Shown here piece after piece: positions 32,332 through 34,595 of a stretch of DNA of 34,595 nt (its first letter is position 1; every line of letters starts with the position of its first letter). The notes beneath the pieces are model-generated. The model did no database searches, had not been told where the DNA came from, and saw only the letters and a list, made by a program, of their open reading frames with translations. Where the stretch lies: NCBI GenBank assembly GCA_040384645.1, contig JAZKIX010000159.1, forward strand, positions 1 to 34,595. Reading direction: 5' to 3'. Source of the stretch: JAZKIX01 sp040384645 (lineage in GTDB: Bacteria > Pseudomonadota > Gammaproteobacteria > Burkholderiales > Burkholderiaceae_D). Both the position numbers and the translations under genes were made by a program.

Positions 32332-34595
32332 ATGTCCGAGAGCAACCAAGTCCCCGCAATGCAGCCTGTGCCAGAATCCTACGGCGCTTCTTCGATTCNN
32401 NNNNNNNNGAAGGATTGGAAGCCGTGCGCAAGCGACCCGGCATGTATATCGGCGACACCTCAGACGGCACCGGATTGCACCATCTGGTATTCGAAGTATT
32501 GGACAATTCGATCGATGAATCGCTGGCCGGTCATTGCACCGAGATCCACGTCACCATTCATTCCGATAACTCGATTTCAGTCACCGACAACGGTCGCGGC
32601 GTACCGACCGGCATCAAGTTCGACGACAAGCATGAACCCAAGCGCAGCGCGGCCGAAATCGTCATGACCGAGCTGCATGCCGGCGGCAAGTTCGACCAAA
32701 ACTCGTACAAGGTATCAGGCGGCCTGCATGGCGTCGGCGTCTCTTGCGTCAACGGCTTGTCCAAATTGCTCAAGCTCACCATCCGGCGCGACGGCAAAGT
32801 GCATTACATGGAATTTGTCCGTGGCGTGCCGCAAAACCGCGAAATCGAAACCATCAACGGCGTGCCATGCTCGCCGATCAAGGTCATCGGCGACACCGAC
32901 AAACGCGGCACCGATGTCCATTTCTGGGCCGATGAAGAAATTTTTTCGCATGTCGAATTCCATTACGAAATTCTCGCCAAGCGTATCCGCGAACTGTCCT
33001 TCCTCAACAATGGCGTCAAGATCCGGCTGACCGACCAACGCACCGGCAAGGAAGAATTGTTTGCCTTCGAAGGCGGCACCCGTGGTTTTGTCGAATACAT
33101 CAATAAAGCCAAAACGGTCTTGCACCCGACGATTTTCCAGGCCACCGGCGACCGCATGTCGGATCAGAACACCAACATCAGCGTCGATGTCTCAATGCAA
33201 TGGAACGATGCCTACAACGAGCAAGTGTTGTGCTTCACCAATAACATCCCACAACGCGACGGCGGCACCCATCTGACCGGCCTGCGCGCGGCGATGACAC
33301 GGGTCATCAATAAATATATCGACGAACACGAGTTCGCCAAAAAAGCCAAAGTTGAAATCAGCGGTGACGATATGCGCGAAGGCTTGACTTGCGTGCTGTC
33401 AGTCAAGGTGCCGGAGCCAAAATTTAGCTCGCAAACCAAGGACAAGCTGGTATCAAGCGAAGTACGCGGCCCGGTCGAAGAAATCGTCGCCAAGACCCTC
33501 AGCGACTACCTGCAAGAAAAACCGAACGACGCCAAAATCATATGCGGCAAGATCGTCGAAGCCGCACGTGCTCGTGAAGCCGCCCGCAAGGCACGCGACC
33601 TAACCCGCCGCAAAGGCATCATGGATGGCCTCGGCCTGTCGGCCAAACTGGCCGATTGCCAGGAAAAAGACCCCGCCCTGTGCGAGCTGTATATCGTCGA
33701 GGGAGACTCCGCGGGCGGTTCCGCCAAGCAAGGCCGCGACCGCAAATTCCAGGCGATTTTGCCCCTGCGCGGTAAGGTACTCAACGTCGAAAAAGCCCGC
33801 TTTGAAAAAATGCTGTCGAGCGAACAGATCACCACCCTGATCGCGACACTCGGTACCAGCATCGGTCCCGACGAATTCAACGCCGACAAACTGCGCTACC
33901 ACCGCATCATCATCATGACCGATGCCGACGTCGATGGCGCCCACATCCGCACCCTGCTACTGACCCTGTTCTATCGCCAGATGCCAGAACTGGTCGAGCG
34001 CGGCCACATCTACATCGCGCAACCGCCACTCTATAAAGTCAAGGCCGGCCGCGACGAACGCTACCTCAAGGACGATCTGGAAGAAGCCACTTACATGATG
34101 ACAGTGGCCTTGAACGGCGCCGCCCTGATCCCGAGCGAAGGCGCCGAACCGATCAGCGGCGACGCCCTGGCAGAACTGGTACGTCACTACAACCTCGCCA
34201 ACGCCATCATGATGCGCCTAGCCCGCGTCATCGACCGCGCTGCGCTGACCGCCATCATGACCGGCGTGACCCTCGATCTGACCAACCTGGACAGCGCCGA
34301 GCAATCGGCCATCGCCATGACCAGCGCCATCAACGACCCGGCCGTGAAGGTCGTCGTGCGTTCAGACGAACTCTCTGAAAAACACCTGCTGCGCATTGAG
34401 CGCATGCACCACGGCAACATCAAGGTCAGCGCCATCGATGCCGACTTTGTGCAAGGTGGCGACTACCGCAGCCTGGCCGACGCCGCAGCCACATTCCAAG
34501 GCTTGATCGGCGACGGCGCCTTCATCCGACGCGGCGAAGGCGAACGCGTCAAAGAATCGCGCATCGTCGATTTCCACCAGGCGATGGGCTGGCTG
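32332..34595 (+). CDS. gyrB: DNA gyrase subunit B (3' end beyond window; interrupted by N gap)
   Basis: GyrB supplies ATP hydrolysis for negative supercoiling. The first 22 residues (MSESNQVPAMQPVPESYGASSI) are in frame 1. After the ten-N gap, EGLEAVRKRPGMYIGDT continues in frame 3 without interruption to the window end. Visible motifs: DNGRGVPTG and GGLHGVGVSCVN (ATP site), the TOPRIM residues in EGDSAGGSAKQGRDRKFQAILPLRGK and DADVDGAHIRTLLL, and the ~170-residue insertion found in proteobacterial GyrB before the C-terminus. About 754 residues are present. The real gap should be 8 bases (see finding), so the frameshift is artificial. Confidence 0.97.
32399..32408. other. Assembly gap (10 N) inside gyrB
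   Basis: Ten placeholder Ns follow ...SSI plus one C and precede GAA-GGA-TTG (EGL). The universal GyrB sequence SSIQILEGLEAVRKRP calls for eight bases here (the rest of the Gln codon plus Ile and Leu), so the placeholder is two bases too long and breaks the frame. Confidence 0.9.

Noticed and set aside
1..34595. CRISPR arrays, tRNA or rRNA genes, transposases and prophage genes
   Set aside because: None seen on reading both strands; no regularly spaced direct repeats and no transposase-like ORFs.

Overview
The window looks like chromosome from a betaproteobacterium, most likely Burkholderiales, family Oxalobacteraceae or a close relative. The grounds are the dnaA-dnaN-gyrB block divergent from rpmH-rnpA-yidD-yidC-mnmE, the secB / SH3-protein / gpsA neighbourhood, moderate GC, and the style of the GyrB, SecB and YidC proteins. 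This placement comes from recall of gene order and protein sequence, not from a search. Two runs of exactly ten Ns (6414-6423 and 32399-32408) are scaffold gaps. Each falls inside a gene and breaks its frame artificially.

Layout. 1-2210: the 3' end of secB, a periplasmic SH3-domain protein and gpsA. 2214-3482: a ROK-family regulator on the minus strand. 3913-7822: one very large secreted protein, interrupted by an N gap, with three discoidin-like domains, Ig/PKD-like modules and a PQQ-dependent glucose/sorbosone dehydrogenase domain. 7938-8873: a MerR-type regulator with a CarH/LitR-type cobalamin photoreceptor domain. It is divergent from an eight-gene operon (9224-16258): flavin amine oxidase, DUF1365, cyclopropane-fatty-acid synthase-like methyltransferase, chalcone-isomerase-like protein, GPH-type transporter, DUF3833 lipoprotein, SDR and an NTF2-like protein. 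The operon is probably a light- or singlet-oxygen-induced membrane-lipid modification unit. 16391-17741: queC and a LysE/RhtB exporter. 17932-19850: an XRE-type regulator divergent from a DUF336 (GlcG/HbpS-like) gene and an aldo/keto reductase. 19905-21738: a divergent purN-type formyltransferase and a Bcr/CflA exporter. 22038-22866: a CsoR/FrmR-family regulator and a stand-alone response regulator. 22920-24878: a secreted lysyl-endopeptidase-like protease. 25048-29022: mnmE, yidC, yidD, rnpA and rpmH. 29379-34595: dnaA, dnaN and gyrB (truncated by the window end).

The most unusual observation is a five-copy intergenic element of about 77 bp (at 1047, 16304, 17756, 21977 and 30814, in both orientations). 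Its three conserved blocks are an ATAC-N8-GTAT-like dyad, a GCG(G) core and ATAC(C/T)CCCC, and they keep the same spacing in every copy (within 1 nt). The copy at 21977 covers the promoter and 5' end of the CsoR/FrmR-family gene, and the dyad resembles known CsoR/FrmR/RcnR operators. This could be an undescribed regulon or a dispersed repeat family. The second theme is the predicted B12-photoreceptor operon, which has two palindromes at its putative promoter.
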